Shown: piece by piece, positions 26,946-34,935 of the stretch | Position numbering within the stretch: the first letter of the stretch is position 1 | Layout of the letters: each line of letters opens with the position of its first letter | Source of the DNA: Bacteroidales bacterium | GTDB lineage: Bacteria > Bacteroidota > Bacteroidia > Bacteroidales > UBA932 | Assembly: GCA_015060455.1 (NCBI GenBank) | Contig: SUYM01000021.1 | Coordinates: 1-56,286 of the forward strand | DNA length: 56,286 nucleotides | Direction: 5' to 3' | Translations under genes and position numbers: made by a program | Notes under the pieces: model-generated | The model's input: the letters and a program-made list of their open reading frames with translations, nothing else | Told to the model about the DNA's origin: nothing | Databases searched by the model: none

Positions 26946-26950
26946 GACTC

Positions 26951-26966
26951 TGGCACACCCTTTGCA
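26951..26966 (+). promoter_or_regulatory. Putative sigma-54 promoter, copy C
   Basis: TGGCACACCCTTTGCA, same as copy B, with GG-N10-GC spacing. The predicted start is near 26977. Confidence 0.6.
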
Positions 26967-26976
26967 ATAAACTGAG

Positions 26977-27053
26977 TCACGGTTAGTTTAGTTGTTAATA
27001 ATAGGGTTATGGTTCCGGAGGAATCGCCGCGATGGTGGTTCCTCCGGTTTTTT
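26977..27053 (+). ncRNA. Candidate sigma-54-dependent small RNA, copy C
   Basis: The predicted RNA is about 77 nt. The 5' part matches copies A and B, while the hairpin loop differs and is 2 nt shorter. Here the unit follows a gene fragment, not an intact gene, so retention as a plain 3' untranslated region is less easily explained. Confidence 0.42.
27015..27053 (+). terminator. Rho-independent terminator, copy C
   Basis: Stem CCGGAGGAA with TTCCTCCGG (9 bp), loop of 15 bases, followed by TTTTTT. The loop sequence differs from copies A and B, but the stem base is kept. Confidence 0.88.
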
Positions 27054-27056
27054 GTG

Positions 27057-27086
27057 TTTGCGGATAGGATAAAAATGCTAAATTTG
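27057..27086 (+). promoter_or_regulatory. Putative Bacteroidota-type promoter for GH3 gene
   Basis: -33 TTTG at 27057-27060, then 18 bases, then -7 TAAATTTG at 27079-27086, close to the usual 19-21 spacing. It starts directly after the terminator at 27053 and would give a leader of roughly 20 nt before the ATG at 27111. Confidence 0.65.
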
Positions 27087-27110
27087 CGGATTGTACAGAA
27101 ACAAAACCCT

Positions 27111-29354
27111 ATGAAAAGATTTTTTGGATACCTTGCAGTGGCCCTGACAGCTATTTCAGCGCTTTCTTCGTGCGTCCGGAAGACCGAGGCTGAAAAGTAT
27201 GTAGATGACCTGATGGATAAGATGACCCTCAGGGAAAAACTTGGCCAGATGACTCAGGTTGTTCCCAGGACGGGTGTCATTACAGGACCAAGCGGTGGAG
27301 TGATGAATATTGAAGAACTCATCAAGGCCGGCGAAGTAGGCTCCATGCTTGGTGTCCGCAAGCCTGAGGAGATTGTGGAGTACCAGCGTCTGGCGGTTGA
27401 CAGTTCAAGGCTTGGAATTCCGATTCTTTTCGGTTTTGACATCATTCATGGCTGTAAGGTGATATTCCCGATCAACCTGGCTTCTGCGTGTTCATGGAAT
27501 ATGGATGCCATCAGGGAGTCGGCCAGGATAGCGGCTTATGAGTCTGCAGCAATGGGACTTGCGTGGACATTCTCTCCTATGTGCGATATTTCTGCAGATC
27601 CCCGCTGGGGAAGGGTTTCCGAAGGTGCCGGCGAAGATCCGTATCTTGGAGCAGCAGTTGCAAGGGCGATGGTGGAAGGCTATCAGGGAGACGACCTTTC
27701 CGACAGTACGACTATTCTTGCCTGTGTAAAGCATTTTGCTGCATATGGCACTCCGGAGGCCGGGCGTGACTATAATACTGTCGATATGTCTGAGAGAATG
27801 TTCAGGGACAGGTATCTTCCTCCATATAAGGCCGCCTTGGATGCTGGTGCAATGAGCGTGATGTCGTCTTTCAATGATTATGACGGTATCCCGGCAAGCG
27901 GCAGCAAATGGCTTTTGAAAGATCTGCTCAGAGACGAACTCGGCTTCAAGGGTTTTGTAGTTTCTGACTATGACGCCATCATCGAGATGGTCAATCACGG
28001 CGTTGCAGCAGACAAGAAGGAGGCTGCCATGAAGTCGTTACAGGCCTGTCTGGATATGGAAATGGTGTCAGGAAGTTATCTTAATCATGGAGAGGAACTC
28101 GTAGAGGAAGGTCTTATAGATGAGGATGCGATAGACCAGATGTGCCGCAATATTCTTCTTGTGAAATATCGGTTGGGACTCTTTGATGATCCGTTCAGAT
28201 ACGGAGGAGTTGAAAGAGCGCAGAAGTCTATCTATAAACCGGAACATCTTGAATTTGCTCGTAAGGTTGCCCGGGAGTCCATGGTGCTTCTTAAGAATGA
28301 TAAGGAAGTGCTCCCTCTGAAGAATGGTTCTCGTATAGCCCTTATCGGTCCATATGTGGCCGATGGAGGTGCAATGCTTGGTTCGTGGACAGGTTATGGC
28401 GAAAAGGATAAGGCTGTGACCATTCAGGAGGGTTTGCAGTCACGTTTCCCGGAAAAGGTTCATGTCGTAAAAGGATGCGATCCTTTCGAGGGAATCAAGG
28501 GCGGTGTCGATGAGGCTGTAAAGGCTGCACGCCGTGCTGATGTCGCGGTTCTGACACTCGGTTATCCCGGTATAATGAGCGGTGAGGCTGCGTCAATGAC
28601 CTCTGTTGAATTGCCACAGGTGCAGAAAGAACTGCTTGAGGCAGTACGCAGGACCGGGACTCCTGTTGTCGTGCTTCTTGTTACAGGTAGGCCGATGGCA
28701 CTTGAGTCTGTAGAATCTCTTATGGATGGACTCCTTGTTGTATGGCATCCTGGCTCAGAAGGAGGGAATGCCGTTGCTGACCTTCTCAGCGGTGATCATT
28801 CCCCATCCGGACATCTTGCAATGACCTTCCCTCGCTGTGACGGACAGATTCCTATCAGATATAACCACAAGGCTACAGGCCGTCCGTCCGACAGGTTGCA
28901 GGGAGTCATGTCTTTTGATAACCTCAGGAAATATTTCAAGTCTGCATATCTGTTGACTCCAAACACTCCTCTCTATCCGTTCGGATATGGTTTGAGTTAT
29001 ACTAAGTTTGAGTTTGATTCGTTGGAGGTATATAACGTTGAACCGGGAATGGGAGATGATGTTATCGTTAATGTCAGAGTTACCAATACAGGAAATCGTG
29101 ACGGAGCGACTGTGGCCCAACTTTATATCCGTGATATGGTGGCATCAACCACTCGTCCTGTAAGGGAACTCAAGGGTTTCAAGAGAGTCGAACTCAAGGC
29201 AGGGGAGTCTGCTGAATTGGAATTTGTCCTAACTCATGCCGATTTGGCTTTCTGCCGTGAGGATATGAAATTTGCAATGGAACCCGGCGATTTCATGGTA
29301 TGGGTAGGAGACGACTGCAATGCTTCTCTGGAAGGGAAATTTACTATAAAATAA
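27111..29354 (+). CDS. GH3 beta-glucosidase-type glycoside hydrolase (lipoprotein)
   Basis: A 747-residue family 3 hydrolase that releases terminal beta-linked sugars, most often glucose, from oligosaccharides. I start it at 27111 because this gives a lipoprotein signal (SALSSC, Cys 21) behind the promoter at 27057. The (beta/alpha)8 domain covers about 25-370, with KHFAAYG and the nucleophile Asp286 in GFVVSDYDAI. The alpha/beta sandwich covers about 395-600 (VLLKNDKEVLPL). A fibronectin III-like domain ends it at about 660-745. Length fits BglX-like enzymes. The gene begins a new unit followed 16 bp later by purD. Confidence 0.94.
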   Translation: MKRFFGYLAVALTAISALSSCVRKTEAEKYVDDLMDKMTLREKLGQMTQVVPRTGVITGPSGGVMNIEELIKAGEVGSMLGVRKPEEIVEYQRLAVDSSRLGIPILFGFDIIHGCKVIFPINLASACSWNMDAIRESARIAAYESAAMGLAWTFSPMCDISADPRWGRVSEGAGEDPYLGAAVARAMVEGYQGDDLSDSTTILACVKHFAAYGTPEAGRDYNTVDMSERMFRDRYLPPYKAALDAGAMSVMSSFNDYDGIPASGSKWLLKDLLRDELGFKGFVVSDYDAIIEMVNHGVAADKKEAAMKSLQACLDMEMVSGSYLNHGEELVEEGLIDEDAIDQMCRNILLVKYRLGLFDDPFRYGGVERAQKSIYKPEHLEFARKVARESMVLLKNDKEVLPLKNGSRIALIGPYVADGGAMLGSWTGYGEKDKAVTIQEGLQSRFPEKVHVVKGCDPFEGIKGGVDEAVKAARRADVAVLTLGYPGIMSGEAASMTSVELPQVQKELLEAVRRTGTPVVVLLVTGRPMALESVESLMDGLLVVWHPGSEGGNAVADLLSGDHSPSGHLAMTFPRCDGQIPIRYNHKATGRPSDRLQGVMSFDNLRKYFKSAYLLTPNTPLYPFGYGLSYTKFEFDSLEVYNVEPGMGDDVIVNVRVTNTGNRDGATVAQLYIRDMVASTTRPVRELKGFKRVELKAGESAELEFVLTHADLAFCREDMKFAMEPGDFMVWVGDDCNASLEGKFTIK

Positions 29355-29370
29355 TTTAATGTAATCATAT

Positions 29371-30678
29371 ATGAAGAAAGTACTCGTAATCGGCGGCGGT
29401 GGCCGTGAACATGCAATCGTGGATGCGGTGAGCCGCAGTCCCCAGGTAGGAAAGATATATTGCGCTCCGGGCAATGCCGGCATAGCGCAGCAGGCTGAAT
29501 GTGTAGCCATCAAGGATACCGATGTGGAAGGACTCAGGGATTTCGCTCTGGAAAACGGAATAGACCTGACGGTAGTAGGTCCGGAGGTGGCTCTTGCCGC
29601 AGGTGTTGTGGATGCGTTCAAGGCGGCTGGTCTTCGCATCTTCGGTCCGTCGAAGGCGGCTGCTACCATCGAGGCAAGCAAGGATTTCGCAAAGCAACTC
29701 ATGGCCAAGTACAATATACCTACTGCCGCATTCGAGACTTTTGAGGATTACGGGTCTGCCCTTGAATATGTAAAGAAGGGCTCGTTCCCTGTGGTACTCA
29801 AATATGACGGTCTTGCTGCCGGCAAGGGAGTTGTGATTCCGGAGACATTGGAGGAGGCTGACGAGACATTGAAGGATATGCTTCTTGACGACAAATTCGG
29901 AAAAGGAAAGGTTGTTGTCGAGGAGTTCCTGACCGGTCCGGAGTTCTCGTTCATGTGCTTTGTTGACGGACTTGATGTCTATCCGATGACCCTTTCACAG
30001 GATCACAAGCGTGCATACGAGGGAGACAAGGGCCCGAATACAGGTGGTATGGGCGCATATTCACCAGTTCCTATCATCACAGATGAGGACCTTGAATTCT
30101 CTCTTGAGCATGTTATGAAGCCGACTGCTGCCGCAATGGTTGCTGAAGGCTGTCCGTTCACTGGTGTCCTCTACGGCGGCCTCATGAAGACCCCGCAGGG
30201 ACCTAAGGTTATCGAGTTCAACTGCCGTTTCGGCGATCCGGAGACAGAGGTCGTTCTCCCGAGACTCCTTACAGACATATATGATGTTTTCTCAGCGGTG
30301 GCCGATCATACTCCAATGCCTCAGTTGGAGTGGAGCAAGGAGGTTACCATGGGCTTCGTCATGGCATCGAAAGGCTATCCTGGAAGTTATGACAAGGGAT
30401 TCCCGATTGATATTCCGGAAGAGATTTCTCCACTCCCTTCGGTCGGTCGAAATGACAACGCCCTCTGTCGTCCTGAGGGGCGGAGCGACGTGAGGATCTA
30501 CCACATGGGCACATCCTTCAAGGACGGAAAGTTCTACACCTCAGGCGGCCGTGTCCTCATGGTGGTAGGTTTCGGTGCGGATCTCCAGCAGGCTCATGAC
30601 AAGGCTCTTGCAGCCGTGGAGTCAATCAAGTGTGACAACCTGTTCTACCGCCGCGACATCGGTTGGAGAGTGTTATGA
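29371..30678 (+). CDS. purD: Phosphoribosylamine--glycine ligase
   Basis: Second step of purine synthesis: joins glycine to phosphoribosylamine using ATP, in the cytoplasm. It has 435 residues. The N-terminal domain begins VLVIGGGGREHAI. The ATP-grasp region shows KYDGLAAGKGVVI near 148-160, GPEFSFMCFVDG, and the metal-binding EFNCRFGDPETE near 285-297. The C-terminal domain follows. An unusual 26-codon insertion at 30421-30498, between FPIDIPE and YHMGTSFKDGK, is encoded by a REP-like repeat (see the separate entry). It sits between two short family segments, so the enzyme may tolerate it as a surface loop. Confidence 0.96.
   Translation: MKKVLVIGGGGREHAIVDAVSRSPQVGKIYCAPGNAGIAQQAECVAIKDTDVEGLRDFALENGIDLTVVGPEVALAAGVVDAFKAAGLRIFGPSKAAATIEASKDFAKQLMAKYNIPTAAFETFEDYGSALEYVKKGSFPVVLKYDGLAAGKGVVIPETLEEADETLKDMLLDDKFGKGKVVVEEFLTGPEFSFMCFVDGLDVYPMTLSQDHKRAYEGDKGPNTGGMGAYSPVPIITDEDLEFSLEHVMKPTAAAMVAEGCPFTGVLYGGLMKTPQGPKVIEFNCRFGDPETEVVLPRLLTDIYDVFSAVADHTPMPQLEWSKEVTMGFVMASKGYPGSYDKGFPIDIPEEISPLPSVGRNDNALCRPEGRSDVRIYHMGTSFKDGKFYTSGGRVLMVVGFGADLQQAHDKALAAVESIKCDNLFYRRDIGWRVL
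30422..30499. repeat. REP-like repeat pair inserted in frame within purD
   Basis: The left part, read on the minus strand, is the GTCATTTCGACC ... AGTGGAGAAATCT repeat seen at 6706-6740. The right part is a TGTCGTCCTGAG ... GAGGATCT form like 13239-13265. The two halves are oppositely oriented around CGCCCTC. The length is 78 bp, so the frame of purD is kept and no stop is created. Confidence 0.82.
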
Positions 30679-30695
30679 TATACAATCGACAGCAT

Positions 30696-32609
30696 ATGAA
30701 GAAGTTTGCCTTTACATTTCTTGCACTTTCACTGACAATTTCAGTTTTTGCTCAGAATTGGGCACCGGCAGGAAGCAATATCAGGAGTCCATGGGCGGAG
30801 GAAATCAACACCGCTTCCGTGCTCCCGGAGTATCCGCGTCCTCAGATGGTACGTGCCGACTGGATGAATCTTAATGGATTGTGGAATTATGCAATAACAG
30901 ATGCTTCTGCCCAGATGACAGGCGCTGACGGAACCATCCTTGTGCCGTTCGCTGTGGAGTCGTCTCTCTCCGGAGTGGGCAAATCGATTTCCAAGACAGA
31001 TGCACTTTGGTATGAGAGGACGTTTTCCATTCCGAGAAAATGGTCCGGAAGAAATGTTCTCCTTCATTTCGGGGCAGTCGATTGGCAGGCGGAAGTGTTT
31101 GTCAACGGTACTCTTGTCGGTGAGCATAAAGGCGGTTATGATCCGTTCTCATTTGATATCACCCCTTATCTGAAGAAATCCGGAAAGCAGAATCTGAAGG
31201 TCAAGGTGCAGGACGCGACGGACAACGGCTTTCAGCCACGTGGCAAGCAGTGCAACCTGACAAGAGGTATATGGTACACGCCTGTAAGCGGCATCTGGCA
31301 GACTGTATGGCTGGAGCCGGTTGCAGAGAGCCATATCGACAACTATTATATTGTAAGCGATATCGATAAGGGTGAGATGGCATTCGAGGTGGAGGCCTGC
31401 ACTCAGGAAGGAGATGTGGTGAAAGTTGCGGTGCTTGAAGGCGGAGTGGGCTATTCTGCGGAGAAACCGGGTCAGACAGTGATCGCTGAGGCTGTTGCTG
31501 AAGGCGGCAAGGCTCTGGTGAGGCTCGCTCAGGTCAAGACATGGTCGCTTGAGAGCCCGTATCTGTACGGCGTCAGAATCAGCATAGAACGTGGGGGCAA
31601 GGTGATTGACAGTATAGACGGTTATACGTCAATGAGAAAAATATCAGTGGTGAAGGATAACAGCCTGAATCATTACAGAAGAATGGCATTGAACAATGAG
31701 GCGCTGTTCCATTTCGGCCCTCTCGACCAAGGCTGGTGGCCTGACGGACTCTATACTGCTCCGACAGATGAAGCCCTTGAATGGGATATCATCAAGACAA
31801 AGGAGTTGGGCTTCAATATGATACGTAAGCATATAAAAGTGGAGCCGGCAAGGTGGTACTACTACTGCGACAAGCACGGTATGATGGTATGGCAGGATAT
31901 GCCATGTGTGGGTGACCATGACGGAAAACAGATGCCTTCACGTGATGCCGATGTTGTGGCTGCCAATAAGAACAAGTGGTCCCGTGATTCCGTCCTGGGT
32001 GGCACAGACAGTAAGATTCCTCAGGAGTGGAAGGATAACTATTACAGAGAACTTACCGAGATTATCAATGATTTCAAGAACTTCCAGTGTATTGTTGTAT
32101 GGGTCCCTTTCAATGAGGCCTGGGGCCAGTTTGATACGCCGGTTGCGGTAAAACTTATCAGGGAACTCGACCCTACACGTCTTATAAACCCTGCTTCCGG
32201 CGGAAACTTCGATTTTACCCAGGGAGCCGAGGGCTTTGGAGACATTATTGATGTTCATCATTATCCATGTCCGGCAATGAATTTCTTTGACCGCAAGTTC
32301 GTGAATGTGCTTGGAGAGTACGGTGGTATCGGTCTGCCTGTTGAGGGACACACATGGATTATCGACCGCAAATGGGGATATGGGGCCAATAAGACGAGTG
32401 CTGAAGATGTTATGGTGCAGTATGAGACGTTCCTGGATATGCTCAAGGTCTTTGTGCAGACTGGATGTGCGGCGGCCGTATATACCCAGACGACAGATGT
32501 CGAAGGAGAGGTGAACGGTCTTATCACATATGACAGGAAGGTTGTCAAGGTGGATGTACCTCGCATCGCCAAAGGTAACAAGGCTCTGATCGAATCGATG
32601 CCTAAGTAA
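30696..32609 (+). CDS. GH2-family glycoside hydrolase (beta-galactosidase/glucuronidase-like)
   Basis: A 637-residue family 2 enzyme with a secretion signal ending SVFAQ. I start it at 30696; the frame from 30663 overlaps purD. The sugar-binding jelly roll covers about 40-210 (WYERTFSIPRKWSGRNVLLH), an Ig-like domain about 215-320, and the TIM barrel about 325-630. The acid/base is Glu474 in WVPFNEAWGQ, and the nucleophile is Glu541 in VLGEYGG. The protein is shorter than LacZ, which fits GH2 subfamilies that lack the C-terminal domains; the exact specificity cannot be read. It lies 17 bp after purD and 19 bp before folD. Confidence 0.92.
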   Translation: MKKFAFTFLALSLTISVFAQNWAPAGSNIRSPWAEEINTASVLPEYPRPQMVRADWMNLNGLWNYAITDASAQMTGADGTILVPFAVESSLSGVGKSISKTDALWYERTFSIPRKWSGRNVLLHFGAVDWQAEVFVNGTLVGEHKGGYDPFSFDITPYLKKSGKQNLKVKVQDATDNGFQPRGKQCNLTRGIWYTPVSGIWQTVWLEPVAESHIDNYYIVSDIDKGEMAFEVEACTQEGDVVKVAVLEGGVGYSAEKPGQTVIAEAVAEGGKALVRLAQVKTWSLESPYLYGVRISIERGGKVIDSIDGYTSMRKISVVKDNSLNHYRRMALNNEALFHFGPLDQGWWPDGLYTAPTDEALEWDIIKTKELGFNMIRKHIKVEPARWYYYCDKHGMMVWQDMPCVGDHDGKQMPSRDADVVAANKNKWSRDSVLGGTDSKIPQEWKDNYYRELTEIINDFKNFQCIVVWVPFNEAWGQFDTPVAVKLIRELDPTRLINPASGGNFDFTQGAEGFGDIIDVHHYPCPAMNFFDRKFVNVLGEYGGIGLPVEGHTWIIDRKWGYGANKTSAEDVMVQYETFLDMLKVFVQTGCAAAVYTQTTDVEGEVNGLITYDRKVVKVDVPRIAKGNKALIESMPK

Positions 32610-32628
32610 ATGTGAATCAAGTGATATT

Positions 32629-33480
32629 ATGATAATTTCAGGTAAGGAACTTTCAGCAAGGCTCAAAGAGGAAATGGCGGCTCAGGTGGCCGGCTTCCCT
32701 GAGAAATATGGTCGTGTGCCGCATCTGGTGGTAATACTCGTGGGCGAAGATCCCGGCAGCGTGTCATACGTTACGGGCAAGGCCAAGGCCTCTGAGGTGG
32801 TCGGCATAAAGAATACGACCATCCGCAAGCCGGATACAATCACAGAGGACGACCTTCTCGGGCTTATCCGTGAACTGAACGAGGATGACTCTGTTGACGG
32901 CATCCTTGTGCAACTCCCGCTTCCTAAGCATATCAGCGAGGACAAGGTCATTGCCACCATCGCCAAGGAAAAGGACGTCGATGGCTTCCATCCTCTGAAT
33001 GTCGCCGCCCTGTGGCAGAAACAGGACTGCGTACTCCCATGCACTCCCAAGGGCATAATCAAGATGCTCAAAGCGGCAGGTGTGGAAATCAAGGGCAAGA
33101 GGGCAGTGGTCATAGGCCGCAGCAACATCGTCGGTCTGCCAGTGTCAAAACTGCTTCTTGATGAAAATGCCACAGTGACCATCGCTCACAGCCGCACCGC
33201 CGACCTGCCTGAGGTCACCCGCAATGCAGAAATATTGGTAGTTGCCATCGGCCGTCCGAAATTCGTCACAGCCGACATGGTCTCAGAGGGCGCAGTCGTA
33301 ATAGACGTCGGAGTCAACCGAGATCCGGAAACAGGCAAACTCTGCGGTGACGTCGATTTCGCCACCATCGAGCCGAAAGTCTCAGTCATCACCCCCGTCC
33401 CCGGCGGCGTCGGTCCCATGACCATCTGCTGCCTCATGGAAAACACCATCGAGTGCTTCCTGCGCAAGATGCAGAGGTGA
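32629..33480 (+). CDS. folD: Methylenetetrahydrofolate dehydrogenase / methenyltetrahydrofolate cyclohydrolase
   Basis: Bifunctional cytoplasmic enzyme that interconverts 5,10-methylene- and 10-formyl-tetrahydrofolate, supplying one-carbon units for purines. It has 283 residues, the normal length. Visible are Tyr47-x3-Lys51 (YVTGKAK), VQLPLPKHI, KDVDGFHPLN, the Rossmann-type GRSNIVGLPVSKLLL, and PGGVGPMT near the end. It shares a unit with purD, which makes metabolic sense. Its TGA (33478-33480) abuts the stop codon of the converging efflux gene with no bases between. Confidence 0.97.
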   Translation: MIISGKELSARLKEEMAAQVAGFPEKYGRVPHLVVILVGEDPGSVSYVTGKAKASEVVGIKNTTIRKPDTITEDDLLGLIRELNEDDSVDGILVQLPLPKHISEDKVIATIAKEKDVDGFHPLNVAALWQKQDCVLPCTPKGIIKMLKAAGVEIKGKRAVVIGRSNIVGLPVSKLLLDENATVTIAHSRTADLPEVTRNAEILVVAIGRPKFVTADMVSEGAVVIDVGVNRDPETGKLCGDVDFATIEPKVSVITPVPGGVGPMTICCLMENTIECFLRKMQR

Positions 33481-34839
33481 TCAATATCCGCCGCCGAGGG
33501 CATGGTAGAGGTTTACGACGCTCTGGAATTCGTCATATCTGTCTGAGATCTCCGCGAGTTCAGCCTGCAGGAGGTTCTTCTGCGCGGTGAGCACTTCAAG
33601 ATAACTGGCATTGCCGTGCTTCATCAGCAGTTGCGTGTTCCAGACAGCGGCCTGGAGGTTCACAATCTGCTTCTTGTCAATCTCGGTACGTCTCTTTGCT
33701 GTCTCCCAAAGCGATATGGCATTATTGACTTCCACACCTGCATCCAGAAGGCTCTGACGGAACTCATGCAGCGCCTGCTTGTATTTTGACTCTGCCGCAA
33801 GTTTCTTCGCCTTCAGCGCGCCACGGTTGAATATCGGCTGTGCGAGTGAGCCTATCAGGTTGGTGATGATGCTTCCGGGGTTGACCACGATGGAACCGCC
33901 GTTTCCCGTAGTCCAGCCTAGTGCGCCGCTCAGGCTCAGATTAGGGTAGAAGGCCGCACGCGCTATGTTCGTGTCATAGAAGCACTGCGCGAGGGTCATT
34001 TCCGCCTGACGCACATCCGGACGGCGGCTCAGAAGTTCGGCAGGGACTCCTGCGCAAAGCCTTTCGGGAAGTTCCTGGGCATCAATGGTTCCGCGCTTTA
34101 TCGACATAGGAACCGTGCCTAAGAGAGCGCAGAATGAGTTTTCCAGAGAAAGTATCTCCTTTTCGAGAGTCAGCACGCTGGCCTCCACACTCAGTTTGTT
34201 CGCCTTCGCCTGCAATACGGCGGCCTCATTGGTCTTTCCTCCACGTTTGAGTGCTTCCATCGCCCTGATGTTCTCCTCCCATGTGGTGAGTGTCCTGCGG
34301 CTTATCTTCAACTGCTCGTCAAGCATCAGCATCATGTAGTAACTGTTGGCGATAGTGGCTACAAGGTTGGTCTGTACACCATGTCTGTATGCTTCGGTCT
34401 GCATCAGCGCCGCCTCGGCCTTACGCTTTGAATTGCGGAGCGATCCGAATATGTCAGCATCCCAACTTGCACCGATCTGGGCATTGAACTGACCGGGGAA
34501 ACCTCCGCCGGACATGCTGAAATTCACTCCGGGGAGCAATGCCCGTCTGGCAGCCAGAAGATAGGCCTGATATTCCTGAACCTTCAGTTCCGCCACATTC
34601 ATGTCAGTATTATGTTCCAGACCGAGCCTTATCCATTCTTGAAGAATAGGGTCTGTGAACATCTTGTCCCATGATACCGATGCGGTCGATATGGTATCTT
34701 CCGGAGCAGTGTCCATCCTTCTGTAAAGGCTGTCAACAAAGTGCATGTCAGCCCTCTCGTATTTCTTATACAGGCTGCAACTGCTCATCAGCATTGAGAA
34801 GGCCAGTATGGTCAGTGTGTATTGTATTATTTTTTTCAT
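33481..34839 (-). CDS. Outer-membrane efflux factor (TolC/OprM/NodT type lipoprotein)
   Basis: Outer-membrane channel of a tripartite RND pump. It has 452 residues. I start it at 34839, giving a lipoprotein signal with MLMSSC; the longer frame to 34932 translates intergenic repeats (YKCHPEPVEG). Two OEP repeats are visible, at about 50-245 and 260-450, with long coiled-coil helices (ALKRGGKTNEAAVLQAKANK) and the family segment LLSRRPDVRQAEMTL. Periplasmic tunnel helices and two short beta-barrel parts are expected. It is the third gene of the operon with the pump and adaptor upstream. Confidence 0.94.
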   Translation of the reverse strand: MKKIIQYTLTILAFSMLMSSCSLYKKYERADMHFVDSLYRRMDTAPEDTISTASVSWDKMFTDPILQEWIRLGLEHNTDMNVAELKVQEYQAYLLAARRALLPGVNFSMSGGGFPGQFNAQIGASWDADIFGSLRNSKRKAEAALMQTEAYRHGVQTNLVATIANSYYMMLMLDEQLKISRRTLTTWEENIRAMEALKRGGKTNEAAVLQAKANKLSVEASVLTLEKEILSLENSFCALLGTVPMSIKRGTIDAQELPERLCAGVPAELLSRRPDVRQAEMTLAQCFYDTNIARAAFYPNLSLSGALGWTTGNGGSIVVNPGSIITNLIGSLAQPIFNRGALKAKKLAAESKYKQALHEFRQSLLDAGVEVNNAISLWETAKRRTEIDKKQIVNLQAAVWNTQLLMKHGNASYLEVLTAQKNLLQAELAEISDRYDEFQSVVNLYHALGGGY

Positions 34840-34861
34840 GCTTTCAATAAGTTTTGTATGG

Positions 34862-34935
34862 TCAGATCCCTCGACAGGCTCGGGATGACATTTGTATCTC
34901 GGGATGACATTTGTGTCTCGGGATGACATCATTCC
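34862..34935. repeat. Tandem 19-bp REP-like repeat between pump and channel genes
   Basis: CTCGGGATGACATTTGTAT-type units start at 34879, 34898 and 34917 (period 19 bp), preceded by a GATCCCTCGACAGG half. On the minus strand they read GTCATCCCGAG, the common intergenic repeat. The last unit overlaps the stop codon of the pump gene at 34929. Confidence 0.82.

Noticed and set aside
27009..27110. Extended start of the GH3 gene
   Set aside because: It begins inside the terminator hairpin and upstream of the promoter; the lipoprotein signal starts at 27111.
34840..34932. Extended start of the outer-membrane factor
   Set aside because: The extra codons translate tandem intergenic repeats; a lipoprotein signal begins at 34839.
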